A DNA stretch of 64,000 nt from Rostrohypoxylon terebratum (GCA_022497145.1 MU385909.1:1-64000), one strand, 5' to 3'; positions 35,173 through 49,019 are shown, numbered from the stretch's first letter. The notes: generated by a model from the letters alone, not told the origin. Program-made: numbers and translations.

Positions 35173-36361
35173 TGGTGGGGTATTACTGTCTTCCTAAGTA
35201 TTCAAAAGTACCAGTCGTCAAAAACACCAAAAAACACCATTCCGCGGTCCCCGTGATAGTTCATCCCACTTCACTGAGTTACTGATTTCACCGAATTTCT
35301 GAAAATATATCAGACCGTCCGATCTATTCTAACTTCTCTCCTTTTCATCTTTTTTCATCATCTGCCTCCCAAACTGCAATTTGTCCGTCTTATCACACGA
35401 CTTTCAAGCAGATCTCTTCTCATCCCCCTCCAATTTCACTTCTCAATACCCTCACCTTTTCATCCTCTACTTTCACTCGACGCAATAACGCAAGTTCCTA
35501 AACATCAGCCATACCGTCTGCACTGAGACGCTATTGTATTGTCACCTTGCTGTGATCGAGTTCACCACCACTTTTTGTCAGTCCTACGGTTGAAACTCTT
35601 CCTGCTTGACAACCTTTACTTTACTTTTCTTCATATCATCCCGTAGCTCTTTTTCATCACGACTGTCCTGCAAACGCTGTCAAGTTTTTGCCGTAAGTAA
35701 AATTTATTCATCAACCTGCCCGTTTTTCCTTCATAATCAATCCTACCTACCACTAATTCTCACGCTCACCATCGTCCCCCCCCACGCTTCCAGCACCAAA
35801 AATAATTAAAATCATCATCGCGTCTCCCTTTTCACCACCTCATCACCAGCATCCATCAATTGCGTCAACTGACACTCTTCAGAATCGACTCGCATCTTAG
35901 CTTCCATCTGCGCACACAATTTTTCCTCGCAGGAAAGCTTCAGTCGCCTATTTGCACTTCTTGACATCGCCGCTTTCTTCTTTTCTCCGCCACTACATAC
36001 ATCCATCTAAGTACTTAGGTAAGTCCGTCAGTTTTTCACAATATTTCTATCGTCCCATCTATCACGAACAAAGATTCCATCACTTGGTGTTATCAATTTT
36101 TCTTCCACGAAAAAATCTTTTCAATTCCCATAACGGGGCTGCATCAAATTTGCCGTTGCCATCATTCCATCATCTCCTATCAGTTCACCATCCATTTACA
36201 TCATCCTTTTACCTTTCGTTCACACCGGCTCGTCAATCCCCTCACCCAGCATTGTGTCTTCCGCCGATACCAAGATACCCCGTGTTCGCGCCATCCAACA
36301 TTGTCCTATCCTTCACCTAACACCGTGACTTAGAATCCGACGTCCCACTACGGCTCTCTCT
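35173..36361 (+). promoter_or_regulatory. Long ATG-free pyrimidine-rich leader
   Basis: Reading the plus strand, I find no ATG between the one at 35170 and the start codon at 36362. The segment is rich in C and T. Two candidate leader introns are visible: 35693-35793 (GTAAGT, CTAAT, CAG) and 36019-36333 (GTAAGT, CTAAC, TAG), the second ending 28 nt before the ATG. This is best read as a long transcribed 5' leader plus core promoter, free of upstream start codons. The transcription start is not known. Confidence 0.6.
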
Positions 36362-38884
36362 ATGGAAGGCAAAGAGAATCAAGACCCCTTCCAGGAGCCA
36401 TCCAGGCCTCAAAGCGGCACCTACTATAGTCCCACGCCTAGCCTCACCCAAAGCAGTATGTCGCGGGCGACCACGGCGACGGAGAACGGAGCCTCGGCTT
36501 CCGCATCCAGCCGTACAACGTACCAAGCATCATCAATGTCTGAAGACACAACCCAGAACGATGATCTAGTAATGCCGTTCCTTTCTGCACCCCGCAACAG
36601 CCCTGTCTCCCTAGGAGAACAGACGGCAAAAGAAGTTGAGTACGAGGAGTCTCTTCACGACGCCAGTCACACCATTGAGAAGATCCTGGGCACTTATGCC
36701 AACCAGTCTTCTATGGCCAACCTCGACTCCTCCCCCGAGGTGCAAGCCCCCCTCCCCACCCATCAACTTCGCCGTAAGAAAACTCAAGACAATCTGGCGA
36801 ATAATCCCTTCCGCTTGACCCCTTTCCCTGGTACCCCCAAGGATACTAGCCGCGGCCATAAACGCTCTAAACATGTTCTGAGCATCAGCCCCCGTGGCAG
36901 TCCTCTCGAGACGCCTACGCCTAAGCAGCCTCTGCTGCCGCAATCTAGAGAAGGCCGAAGAACCCCCCCCAATTCATCTCTTCGCTATGACACTTCTCCC
37001 CCTGAGGGGTTGAACCCCTTTGTAACTATGCGCCCATCCAAGGGACGCGATATAACCGACAGTTTGCGCCACGTAGGCAAGCTTCAGCTAGGCAGTTCCG
37101 CCACCTTTGTCGAGAACTCACCTGCGACCGGAACACCGGCTTCGCATCTGCCATCTACTGGTGCCTACATGGACTTGCGCAGTCACGCCGACGATAGTAT
37201 GGATCAGACCGACTGCAGCGGTTGCAACAGCGATTGGCTTACCATCCGTGACTCGGCCGAAACCAGTGAGTGGTGCACCACCACCGGTCTGAACAGCGAG
37301 GCAGGCTTCAATGGTCGTAGTGAGTACGATATCGTCAAGGAGACGGGCAGCAGTGTGGCACCAAACTCCCACTTTGGAGACCAGAACCCGTTCTGCCGAC
37401 CTCTGAACGTCCGATCGCGCCCTCGTCTGCTCCAGCACTCTACTTCTGAGAATGACCAGAACAACGAGTATGAGCAACACTACATGACGGGCTCCAACAG
37501 AACGCTCATGCTACCCAAGTCCCAGCGTTCGGTCACGGAAGGCCTCCGGGATGAATACCCTCAAGCAAGCGGAGAGGGAGACATCTTCTCGTCAGCAATC
37601 CGCAAAGTGTCAGCGGTCAACCCATTCTTGCGCCAGGACAGCAGCCGCCATAACATGACTCCAGCAGAGAAGACGATCCCTCTCAATTTCACCGGTCGAC
37701 GCCGCTACGAGTTCCGCGACTCGATGACGACTCTCGCAACCCAGACGCAGAGCGCGCGCATCTCCAACGCACTCAGTGACTTGTCGGATGAGGGCATCGA
37801 GATGAAGCCCCTCGTAGGGGGTCCGTCTACTGCAAAGCAGTTCAACTCTGGCCATCTATCCATCGGACAGAGTTCATCGAAGCAAGTAGAAGTATCTCCC
37901 ACCAGACCGGACGAGATCCGCTTCGTAGATATCGACTATCCTCACCGTCCCAAGCGCCTGCGCAAGACCAGCAAGGAAATCGAAGAGGACGCTATAGCCG
38001 AGGCCGCCTCGCACGCGCAGATGATGTCGTCGCGGTCCAAGTTCGGGTTCTCGTTGATCCCACTCGACGAGGCGCAGCGCATCAACAAGAAGAAGCGCGA
38101 GACCGGCGAGACGGATGAGACGGAGTCGTCCTTTGAGCGACAGCGGCGTATGGAGAACCCGGACGCGATTCGCTTGGTACCGTTGACGCCCGCTCATATG
38201 CCGGAACCCACGAAGCGCTGCCAGTACCCAGAGGGAGAACGTGATGTTGCTCCACGCCTCTCGATTGATTTCAGCCCATCGAGCGTGTCTTACCGAGATG
38301 CCCTACGAAGTAAGTTCCAGCTAGATTTTGGTTCCTCCGTTTCCAATTGCTAATGTTGGATAGACATTACTCCACCCTTCTCAGCAACCACCCCAACTGT
38401 TGCTCAACCCCGGCCCGCACGACTTCGAGAGACGACCGCGGCTGATCACGAGGCCAGCCCGTCCCCAGCAGCAGAGCGCTCATGGATGGAGCGAGTCAAG
38501 ACTACCGCGATCAGGGGCAAGAACGCCGTGCAGCGCAAGTTCACGGAACTTACTGTGATCCATCACGAACCTGTGGAAAATGACAGCCAAATGAGCCTAG
38601 AAGAACTCGAGCTTGCGACCGAGCCATTTCTGTCTGGTGCTGCTCGTGCACGACGACACCGAATCTTCGTCATATCAGCGATCGTGTCTATGATCTTCCC
38701 ATTTGTCGCAATCTTGGTCATGGCAGGAGTGCTCCGTGGTGTTCTTCTCTGGTATACGGAAGGTGAAGTCAGCCGACTCACCATATACCAACGCAACTAT
38801 ATTCGCAATACCTTCCTCGTATGGTTGTGTGCGATTGTGATAATTACGCCAACTCTGATTGCTGTCTTCGTGAAGCGATCATAG
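36362..38884 (+). CDS. Fungal low-complexity protein with two C-terminal membrane segments
   Basis: Two exons (36362-38309 and 38364-38884) encode 822 residues. The first 700 or so are rich in Ser, Thr, Pro and Asn, predicted disordered, with many possible proline-directed phosphosites (SPRGSP, ETPTP, TPFPGTP) and repeated NPF tripeptides (NNPFR, LNPFV, QNPFC, VNPFL). Near the C-terminus is a hydrophobic stretch (IFVISAIVSMIFPFVAILVM), then a polar loop and a second one (FLVWLCAIVIITPTLIAVFV), ending VKRS. I do not recognise the family. NPF motifs bind EH-domain endocytic adaptors in other proteins, so a membrane-trafficking link is possible but only inferred. It has a long ATG-free leader. 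Confidence 0.8.
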
Positions 38885-39736
38885 GCTCACAACTATATCG
38901 GGGAATGGAGAAAATCACACACATCTCGGTTGGGAATATTTTTAGACTTTGGTGGGAACAGAACGGCGTCTTCAGGTGGTCTAACTGGTGGCTTCGATTG
39001 CTAGTGGGTGCACTTTACGTGCATAGTGTTTAGATTTTCCGTTGTTGTTCTGGGTGGTGCGCACATTGGAAGGCGGAAATTTCACCGGTTTCTTGTCTTG
39101 AGATGTTCCGCATTTGTGGTGTTCAGAGGAGTTACTGGGCTGGTTTAAGATACCCGATTGCGACAAACGATATTCGACGTCTCTTTTATGCCCATGGTAT
39201 CCTAGATTTTATCCCAGGATAAGTCCGCCAAATCTTCGATATGTTCTTGACGATTGATTGGACATCATTGGAGATGTGTCAGAGTCTTGTTAGTTTAGCA
39301 TAGTGTTGTAACTGCGTTGTGTCTGTCCGTCAGTCAGCATGTTGAAATGTCATGAATGAAATTCTGGTTTTAAAATAATAAGAAATGGACTTCCTGTGTG
39401 AATATTGCGAATCTTTGTAGATAATACCTTAAATATTAAGGCCCAAAGGTGGAGAGGTAAGTGAAAATGGGTGGACTTTTCATAGATTAGTATTATCATC
39501 CATCATGTCAAATGCAACCATCTCATCCGGATAGTATGAATCCACAAAGCAGCGTCCCTTTGGTGTCTATGTCCATTATAACCTCATCGGAACCTAAAGT
39601 AAGCCATCTATGCTATCCCCATTTTCTCTGCGCTTTTTCTTGTCCCGACTTTTGCTAATGCTCATCACTTCACTCATGATCCAGAGGCCTTTCGTATCTC
39701 GTATATAATCAAGCACTTGTAATCCAACGCCATTAC
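38885..39736. other. Convergent 3' spacer
   Basis: This 850-bp region between two converging genes is AT-rich and probably carries both polyadenylation regions. Nothing else is evident. Confidence 0.5.
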
Positions 39737-42700
39737 TCAAACCTCGCCGTAAACGATTTGTCTCAGATGTTCCTTCTCGCCACTTTGCTCACACATGGCT
39801 CTGAACATCCCTAGCCCACCATCCTCGCCGCCTTGCAGCTCCCAGAGTTCCTTCGGCGTTCCGTATTCAGCTACCTTTCCATCGCTTAGGACTAGGATGC
39901 GATCAAAGTCCGCTATAGTGCTCAATCGGTGTGCGATAACGACAAGCGTACTATCGCCGAACTCCTCGCGAATGCTGCGCTGGATCAGCGCATCAGTCGC
40001 CATATCCACGGCGCTCGTCGCCTCATCTAATACCATAACCTTGGGACGCGAGACAATCGCTCGCGCCAAGCACAGCAGTTGTCTCTGTCCTTGCGACAGA
40101 TTGAGACCACCCTCTGAGATGGGCGAAAGTAGGTTGCGGAAGATATTAGTGTTTTTCTTCCGGCTGGAGGTTGGAGTGGAAGTCCCAGACGTGTTTGGTG
40201 TTGGCTCAGTGCCGTTGTTATTCTCATTTTCGCCCTCGGAGATGAGGTGCACGCGTGCCAGCGAATCAAAGAGTTCTGCGTCTGTATGGTCATCGAAAGG
40301 GTCGAGATTTGAGCGTACCGTGCCACTGAATAGGACAGGATCCTGCGGGATAATAGCCAAACGGCTTCGCAGGTCGTGTAAATTGATCTGAGAAATGTCT
40401 ATTCCGTCGATGTGAATGCTTCCGGAACGAGCCTCGAGGAAACGGAAGAGAGCAAGCGTCAAAGATGATTTTCCTGCGCCTGTGCGTCCGACTACACCAA
40501 TGCGCTCGTTTCTTTGAATAGTGAAATTGAGACCTTTGAGTATAGGAGGCAGATCTTCCGCATAGCTTACCACGAGATCATTGACTTCAACACGCCCTTC
40601 TGTTGGCCATGCTGCCGGTGGACTATTACCCTCTAGACTTTCCGTCGGGAGTTCAGTGTATTCCACAATTCTCTCTGCCGCATTCATCTCAAGCTCGACA
40701 TTGGCATAATGGCGAATAGTCCACATAACGTGGCCCGAAAATTCTAGTGCAAATGCCAGTCCGAACCCGGCGAGGGCCGCATCGATGTTAGGAACTATAA
40801 GGATGAGGACGGCAACAAAAGAAGCGAAGAAACTTCCAACCACTGCCATCCTCCATCCCATCCAACGGATGAATAACCAGAGATGATAACTGGCTATAGT
40901 CCAGTCGTCTAATCGCTTATACATGCGTTCGATATAGGTTGCGGACTTGTCGAATGACCTAATTGTCTGTACACCAGTCAAAGCCGATCCGAATTGTTCA
41001 AACACTGGAGACTTGGTGACAGACTCGAGGCGTTTCACCGGCCTAGCTCCTTGAATATAACGAATCGCATAGAATGCGCAGATGAGAAGCAACATGAATG
41101 ACATGACGATAATAATAGGCGAGACAAACAGTCCAGCAACGACGACGCCTGCGAGATTGAGAAACGCAGCTCCGGCAAATGCCATTGAATATGCCATGTG
41201 TGTGTCCACAGAGTGGAAATCGGATGTGAATCGGTTTAGAATCCTTCCCAGCGGAACAGTATCTAACCACCGGAGTGGAGCTCGGAGTACCACGAAGTTC
41301 AGCTTAGCAAATAATTGCCTGGAAGCTCGAATCGAACCGTAAAATACGTAGTAGTACCGGAATGTTGAGACTAGAGAGGTAAGGACTGAGAGGGCAATGT
41401 ATATTCCGAGGTAAAATCCGAGACTGTTGTCGTCTGACTGAACCATGGGCTGGACCATGCTGTTTATCGAAAACTGCGGTAGAGTAAACTGGTATGCGTA
41501 AGCCTGCTTTTGCGATTGAGCATTCATGGTCTGCTCATGTTCATCATACGATCCTGTCCATATCTTCAGCCACCAGGACCGGCCAACTGTGAGTACCTGC
41601 ACAAATAGGAACAGGAAAAGGATGGTAGACCAGAACCACCATGAGCCACTGTATCGCAGATACGTTGCATATACTTTTCCCTTTACAGCGCCCTTCTCGC
41701 GGGCTTCTTCTTCGACGAATTTACGTGCCTGTGCTTTCGAAGGAACGTTGGCCAAAGGTTCCCCATCAGTTTTACCGTCGACCTGGGACGCATCTCCGGA
41801 ATTGAGGGCTGTTGGTGCTTCATCATCTCGGACCTCTTGGTCTGTTTGCTCGTGGCTTTTGATCTGTTGCAGAGTTCCGGTTTCTTCTAATTCCGAGACA
41901 AATCCTGCATTCAACACACGACCATCTCCTAGCTCAACTAGATACTTCGTCTTTGGCTCACACAAGGCAACGTGATGCGTAACAAGGATCCTCGTTCGCC
42001 CAACACAAAGCTCGCCAGTCAAACACTTTTCAAAGATGTGGCGGCCAACATGGGCATCGACGGCACTGAATATATCGTCGAGAACAAGTATTTCCGCGCG
42101 AGAGTAGATAGCTCGTGCCAAACTACATATATACGTCAGCAAACATCCATAGCGGATAATAAAAAAAAATAGGAGCTTGTTTTACGTGATTCGCCACTTT
42201 TGTCCGCCGCTCAGGTTAATACCATTGGCGCCAATCTCTGTATTCTCCCCGTCGCTGAACATCTCCATATCCTTTGTGAGGGCACAGGCCTCGACCGTCG
42301 TATTGTATCGGTGTGCATCGAAAGGTAGGCCAAATAGAATGTTATCTTTGACGGTCGCATTCTCAATCCACGGTATCTGTGCGACAAATGCAATAGCTCC
42401 AGGAAGGATCCAGTTATCCTTGTTTGCTTTCTGATCGTGGCGCTGGGACGGCGCTCGAGGTACGCTGATAGATCCAGAAAGAATATCGACCTCACCTAAG
42501 ACCGCTGCTAACAATAAACTCTTCCCGCTTCCGGTCTTTCCTGATATAACTGATAGTTCGCCCTTAGGAAATGTGATGTTGACATTGCGTAAGACAAATC
42601 GATCGGGATCTCCTTCATCTTGGTTATCCGAAGGCCAGGCAATAGATGCATTGTCCAAAGTCACCTCATCAGCGTCTTTAGTTATCTTTGAGATCTCCGC

Positions 42701-44628
42701 ACCCTTTAGGTAATTATCCAATCGCTTCACGGAAACCCAGGCATCAACAAGATCAGTGACGACCTCAGGAATAATAGACAGAGTCACTTCAAGCGCCTTG
42801 AAAACGCCAAGACTGACAAATGCGACTGAGGGGGATAGATTTCCATGCAGGGCTGCGTAGACTGCGAGGGACACGGCGGCAAGCATAATCGGGCTCGTAA
42901 TCCAACATCCGATAAGTATGACATCGTTGGTGAAAGCACTCCAAACGCACTTCAATTCTCGTTCTCGGACATCGCTGATCTTCTTCTCCCATTGAGGCTC
43001 GAGGGCGGAGAACTTGATTTGGCGGATTCCCTGCAGGGCTTCCGATACGACTTCCATCTTCTCGTCGCGAACCTTCATCAAGCGGTCCTGGGCGTCGGAG
43101 TACTTCTTCGAGAAATAAATGTTCAAAGGAAGAACAGCAAGCATCGTAGAGAAGCCTGCAAGAAGGGCCTTCCATCCGAGGAGCTCTATGAGGAAGGCTA
43201 GCGATACGACCAGCTTAAACAAACTTTCAGGGAAAATGTTGTTAAAGGCGGCAAAGTCGGACACCCGCTTAGCATCAACGCCTATTAAATTGACAGTGCT
43301 TTGTCTGCTCTTTTTGATTTGTTCGTCGTCTTCCTCGAAATCCTTCATCTCCGGTCTATCTTCGGTGGATGCTTCACCAACTTGACCAGCGATGTTTGGT
43401 TCGGACGTTTCGGAGGTCGGCTTCTTCTTGCTAGCTTCTTTGACGTCTTTACGTCTCATAGATTTCTGGAAGATTAGCGACGATAACTGTGCTCGGACTG
43501 TTATAGAGATTCGCGCCCACGATAGCCAATAGTTGTACGCTTCGACCCATGATCGGACAAGAACAGAGACGGCGATGAGAATTACCCAAACCCACGCCCT
43601 GTAGCCCAAGTCCTCATGACCCTGACGTCGCTCTAGCATGTTGAGTAGTTGTAAAACAACCCATTGAGGAGCCATACTGAGAAAAGCAGTTAACACACTC
43701 AACGTCCATTGGAGAGCGAAAAGCCACTTGTGAGCCAGAAAAATAGAGATCCAGAGTGGACCGGTAAAACCTCTACGTTCCCAATCGGCGGTTGTTTCCT
43801 TAGATCGTGTGTGGTGATCCGGTCTGGGGAGATCTTCTAGATCGAGGTTGCCCTTCTCAGATGCCATACGAAGCAAGTATGCTGGCCAGCTCCAGTTGTA
43901 TCGACTCCATGCCGATTCTGTGTACAGCCTGTCCACAGGCTGGCCATCGTGGAATACCTCGGGACGACGAGGAATTGATAAGCTAGAAACAGCTAAGCAG
44001 ACGGCGGCGACTATTTCTGCCACGCGCAGCGAAAATATTTCAATTAAATTGTGCTGTAGTGAAAATGAGGCCACGTCTTCATCCTGAACTACGAGAATTG
44101 CAGTAAGGATGACAGACGAGAGAAACGACCAAATGCCTAGGTCGTAAGCAATTACCGGACTCCGGCTAGACGCAATACAAGTAGCCTGTAAAGCTAAGAG
44201 GGCCTGGGTACACGAAAAACAGAATAGGTCAGTAATCTGACAGTTTCATTGCGTCTTGTGTGTAACGACATCGACATTTGGACCAGCTTACTTACCCAGA
44301 ACGGAACAGCCAACCAATTTTCGAGGAACAAACCGCCTTCGAACCCCTCTCGCGCGGCCAACGTCGAGATTACAGCAAGCGCAATCGATATGCCGAGGCC
44401 AATTAAAGAGAATAAGACAACAGCAGCCTTGGGGGCTTTGTTCCCGAATGCCTTAACAGCATCTAGTGTGCTTTTTCCATCTTCATCCTCATAAATTCCA
44501 CCTGCGAATTTAGAACCACGACTGCGCAGTCTACTTAGGCTTAGTGCGGCTGGAACAGTGAGCACTGTAGCGGCGCCCAAGCCGACGGCTGAAGTTGCAA
44601 CCACCACTGTCTTGTCGAGGTCGAGCAT
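39737..44628 (-). CDS. ABC transporter, ABCC (MRP) family, Ybt1/Ycf1-like
   Basis: Three exons (44628-44296, 44203-42186, 42122-39737) encode 1578 residues, the size of full-length ABCC pumps. The N-terminal hydrophobic segments fit an extra TMD0 membrane domain. TMD1 is followed by NBD1 with Walker A GKTGSGKS (about 664-671) and signature LSGGQ (about 776). TMD2 is followed by NBD2 with Walker A GRTGAGKSS (about 1328) and signature LSQGQ (about 1454); its Walker B region, VMVLDEATSAVD, is intact. The NBD1 Walker B reads ILVLDDIFSAVD, so it has Asp where NBD2 has Glu, as is common in asymmetric MRPs. Intron 2 splits the codon after LSGGQKWRI. Fungal relatives export conjugates, bile-acid-like anions or toxins at the vacuole or plasma membrane; the substrate cannot be predicted. 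Confidence 0.93.
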
Positions 44629-46571
44629 GCTGTGGTGAGATGAGTTCGGACTTAAGCTCGGAATTCTAGGGAAATCCTAGAGCTAAAATTTGGCGAAAGC
44701 CTCCGGAATGAAGGAGACGGCATGTAGCGTGGGGGGGTGAAGATGCGCAAAAAATGTCGGCAGGACCAACTCGACTTAAAAGAATCGTATAAAGCAAGCC
44801 GTGGAAGCCGTGGAACAATGAAAGAAACACAGAAAAAAGCAAGGGTTTACTACACCAGTCATACCGACCAAGATGAAGGAGTAGGAAAACGTTAGATGAG
44901 CAACCCACAAGTACTAGGGGTAGTAGGTACAATCTAGGATGCTAGGTAAGTAGAGACGGAGACCAATACTAAAGAAGAATAACACGTCATTGGCTAAGGG
45001 GCGGGAAGATAATACTGACTGTACAGAGTAGGTAATAATAGGTATAGTAGGAGAGTCTAATTTTTGTTAATTTTGTTATGACTCTTAGCACCCTCGCACC
45101 CTCGCACGGATCGTTAGTGGAAGTCTTCTAGCGGCTACCAGGTTGACTCATTTCGGTGGATTCGTCCATGACGGAGACCCGGGAGAGGCGACTGTCAACG
45201 AATTCGGCCCTAGCATCTCCCCGTATCTTGACGAGAACCCTCCAGGATGCATGAGTCCCTTGCTAACGATGGGTTCTACACGATAGACCGGACCCCGATT
45301 CGCCCGGACATGACAGACGCAGGGATTGATCCAAAAAGGGCAGAACAATAATAGTATTGTACCCATCGTCCTGCAGCGTACACACTATTATCCCACATCG
45401 TATTGCCACAGCACATTCCGGGCCAATGCTAATGCTCGGTGTATACGTGTGTGAATGTATCAAGAGCACCTTAGGAAACCCCCGGAGGTTATTAAGGCAA
45501 GGCCTCCTCGTCTGACGAAGGATAACAGAAGGGGTTTAGGGAGCCAGGGAGCTCATGCAAAAGATCGATTTTGTCGCATTCTAGAGTTAGCTAGATCTAA
45601 AATCAGAAGGTGTTGAAAAGTCTTAGGGGTGTGCAACTGTATAAGTATCCAAGTACCTACTAGGTAAAGTCCTAGATATGTATGTACGTAAGTAGGTAGG
45701 TATTTAGGTATGCGTAGCTGTAATGCACCCACATCCATATGATGGCTGCAGGTATAGTGTAGGCCATATTAAAAAAGTGGTTGGTAGTTGGTGTCTGCGA
45801 CAAACGATGGTTCGTCAACGCACGGCATATCAACCGTCGCACGTCATCGGCGAGAATCGCAATTGAACACAGAGTAGTAAGGCATTGAGATTAATTCTTC
45901 CCGAGGTCCCCTATTCAAGTGTCGCACTCAGAGTACTACCTAGTAGGTAATATCCTATTGGATCCATCCATGGATGACTACTAAGTGGAAGTAGGTAGGA
46001 CCTACAGGTACGTAGTAGGTGCTCAGGTGCTGTGCCACACTGCCACCAGACATTTAGGGTTCGTTCTTCAGAGCTCTATCCCTGTCACTGACTGATAAAT
46101 GACTACCTCCTACCTACCTACGATGTAGAATTCTGAATAATACTTCCGAGTCAGAGAGGCTCTGGATTCGCTACTTCCAACATTTTTGAAGTTCCAGGTT
46201 CTAAGAGGAAATTAAGTTATACCACTAATAGCAGATGACCAGATGAGTGCATATCAATGCGTCCTTTCAGTGGATCTGCGTCAGCTTACAGACGTTCGAG
46301 AAGGCATAACCAAATCTCTACAAAGATTCTAAGCAAATAGAGTGCAGGTTGTATTAACTGTCAAACCGGGAAATTATTCGAGGACGCGGGGTACCCTATT
46401 ATGCGCTAAATCAACCACGCTATCCGACCCCCGATCCGTCCGTACCGTAGATACGACGAACACGGTTCTTGCCTCGACCTCGATAACTTCCAAGGTTCTC
46501 AGTTTCCGGGCTTCGGAGAAGGAGCATTTCGAAACCGGCACCTATTACTTACTACCTATAAAGACCTTCCC

Positions 46572-46594
46572 ACTAGCCACTAGCCACTAGCCAA
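46572..46594 (+). repeat. Three-copy ACTAGCC heptamer repeat
   Basis: Three exact tandem heptamers ACTAGCC lie in the spacer upstream of cac2. Function unknown. Confidence 0.85.
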
Positions 46595-46772
46595 AGTAAA
46601 TCCTCATTATTACTACCTAGTAGGCATCGTCCAATTGTTCAAACGTTGTCATTCTGGTAAAACGGCACAGGCAAAAGGCATCACGTCAGCTAATCCTTAC
46701 TCAGTCCACTTCAAACTACCTAAGCATGAAGCTCTAGTCATTCGGCATCTGCTTTCAAATACCTACCTATGT

Positions 46773-46795
46773 CCTAGGTCCTAGGTCCTAGGTAC
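46773..46795. repeat. Tandem CCTAGGT repeat
   Basis: Three exact CCTAGGT units follow one another, giving overlapping CCTAGG palindromes. This is a dense example of the palindrome seen throughout the spacers of this window. Confidence 0.85.
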
Positions 46796-49019
46796 TCACG
46801 GCAGGGCACAGAGTCAGAGCGATCAAGAATCTTGCTGATACACGTCAACCCACTTGGTGGTGTGTTTCGACAGACCGAAAGTCGACGATCGGCCTCCGTT
46901 TTCATTCCTATGCATTGATGATATCGTGATAAGTTTTGTTTCGCAACCGCAGGCCAATCAAGTGATTTACCTAGATTGGCGAAGATAGGTAGCGTAACGG
47001 TATGTGTTCCGCTGAGAAAGGTGAGCAGCCAATGATGGGCTGGATGGATACCATACATCAAGCCCAGCCTGCAGGCGGATATAATAGTATTGAACTCATC
47101 ACACCGCTCTTGTGGTTGGATAGTACCACTTCCGCCAATCGAATCAGCCGGTTCAATAACACGCAGCCAATCAAGGATGCATCGCAAATCGGACGACTGC
47201 TAAAAGTTAGTGCTGACGAGGAGCTTCCTAGCCACCTATTCAGCCATTGATTCTCGATTCTCTACTCTCTCCAACTCAGAGCCGTGATCGGATGGTCCGA
47301 GAACTCGTAAAAGCACGAGGTTGGTCGTCAGGCCGTCAGGCTGTCTTCGATTGTCAAGATCATCACGGGGACCGAGAAAGATTTTCAAGCATCAGCGTGA
47401 GTGAAAGAAATTTTTATGTAGATAGGGGTAATTCTAGCAGAGATGTGTCAGTCACTGTGAATGTGAAAAGGTAAGCATTGGGATAATATATAAGACTATA
47501 AGCCTTGCCGACAAATAACCTCATAGCATCATCAATGTTTACTCTTCACTGACTCATTGGTATCCTTCAGAGTAATACTCACAGAAAGGATGCGGCTTAA
47601 TGGTGAACTTCTATGTGGTTAACTAAGACTTCCTACCTGCCTACCTATGGTCCTATGTACCTAGGCAATCCCTATTCACCTTGTTATTAGGTTGATATCG
47701 CAATTCCACAAGAGAAAAGAAAAAAAATAATCGGAACAGCTCGTGCTTGACTTCGATACAATCAAGTGACCTTACACCTAGCACTTGACGAGTAATTATG
47801 AGACCTACATAGTTCTCATGCAAAATAAATCGCCAAAGTAGATATTGTGTCGTGTCGGGCAGTCATAAGGGATAGCCAGACAAAATTTTAGCAATTCCTG
47901 TACTTGTCATATACTAGAAATGAGCGGGCGTTCCTAAAATCGGCTTTAGATTGATCATGATTGGTTCAAAAGACCAAACGCGCCTAGACGCGTTTATAGT
48001 TGAGCCGTTTCTTGTAACGTGTAAATTACTTTTCAAGCAAGATCCCACATCCTATGCAGGAATACCTAGCAGCAATGCAAGGATCCCACCAAATGTATGC
48101 TGTAATACTAATGAAAAGTCAGAGAGATAAGCGTTTGCAAAAAAAGTAAGGAAAAGATAAGAGTTTTTAATTCATCTTTCATAATTTGCATAGACAGCGA
48201 AATGCATACCTACAGTATGTCGCACAGCATTTGGATTAGAAACTTGATGAGAGATTGTCCAATCAAAAACTGATTACATTGTTTTAAGTTAGGTACTAGT
48301 TGCCGTCAAAAGTGTTGGAAGTTTCAATGTTAGCGGGTTTAAAACCCCCATGCTACCTAGTAATAGGAACCTAGTTACCTTACGGATCCGTACATGCGTG
48401 TGTGTTCTGACGGGCAGCTGCAGTTCCAAGGTTATCAGCTAATCGCCCTAAAAGGGTGCCCTCCAAACGGAAACAGCCAGACGGCCAGAGACACTGGTGA
48501 TCCCTGTAACAAGACTAATTACTGGTGCGTACTGTCCCGTAACTCTGTAACTCTGCAACGCTGGGGGGGTTCCTACCTTGTGAATGTCCCTGGCCTGGTA
48601 AGCTCAACCTCATCTTTGGTCAATGCTTCAAAGCCTCTTCGCAGTTTCTAGAACTCCAATCGCTCACAAAAACCATTCACAAATTGAACTTCGTTAAACT
48701 TTTCTCTTAATTACCCACTCGTTGGAAGCTTTCGTTCCACTCTTCTACAATTTGACGCAAGTTACATACTTAATTGTCTACCTAGTACATTTTCTCTCAC
48801 GTCGCCTAGCCAACTCGTCGAATTAACTCAATAAATATTAACGATTTCTCTACCACGACCTAGCAACCTCGAGGTCTAATTCAAAGCAGCCTCGTCTATC
48901 CGTCGCTGCGTCGCTGCGTCACCTCTTACCAGCCTACCACCTTCACGTAGATATCTGAAAGCTTACGCATCTCCCTCGAGCCCGCATTATAGTCTCATGT
49001 CTTGCGCCGAACCGTCACC

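Larger units (their letters stand above)
44629..49019. other. 4.4-kb gene-free spacer rich in CCTAGG/TAGGTA palindromes
   Basis: The spacer separates the ABC transporter start from the cac2 start and includes both promoters. It holds many short palindromes (TACCTACTAGGTA near 45656, ACCTAGTAGGTA near 45939), the tandem CCTAGGT and ACTAGCC repeats listed separately, and a pyrimidine-rich cac2 leader from about 48650. No protein or RNA gene is supported. Confidence 0.5.
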
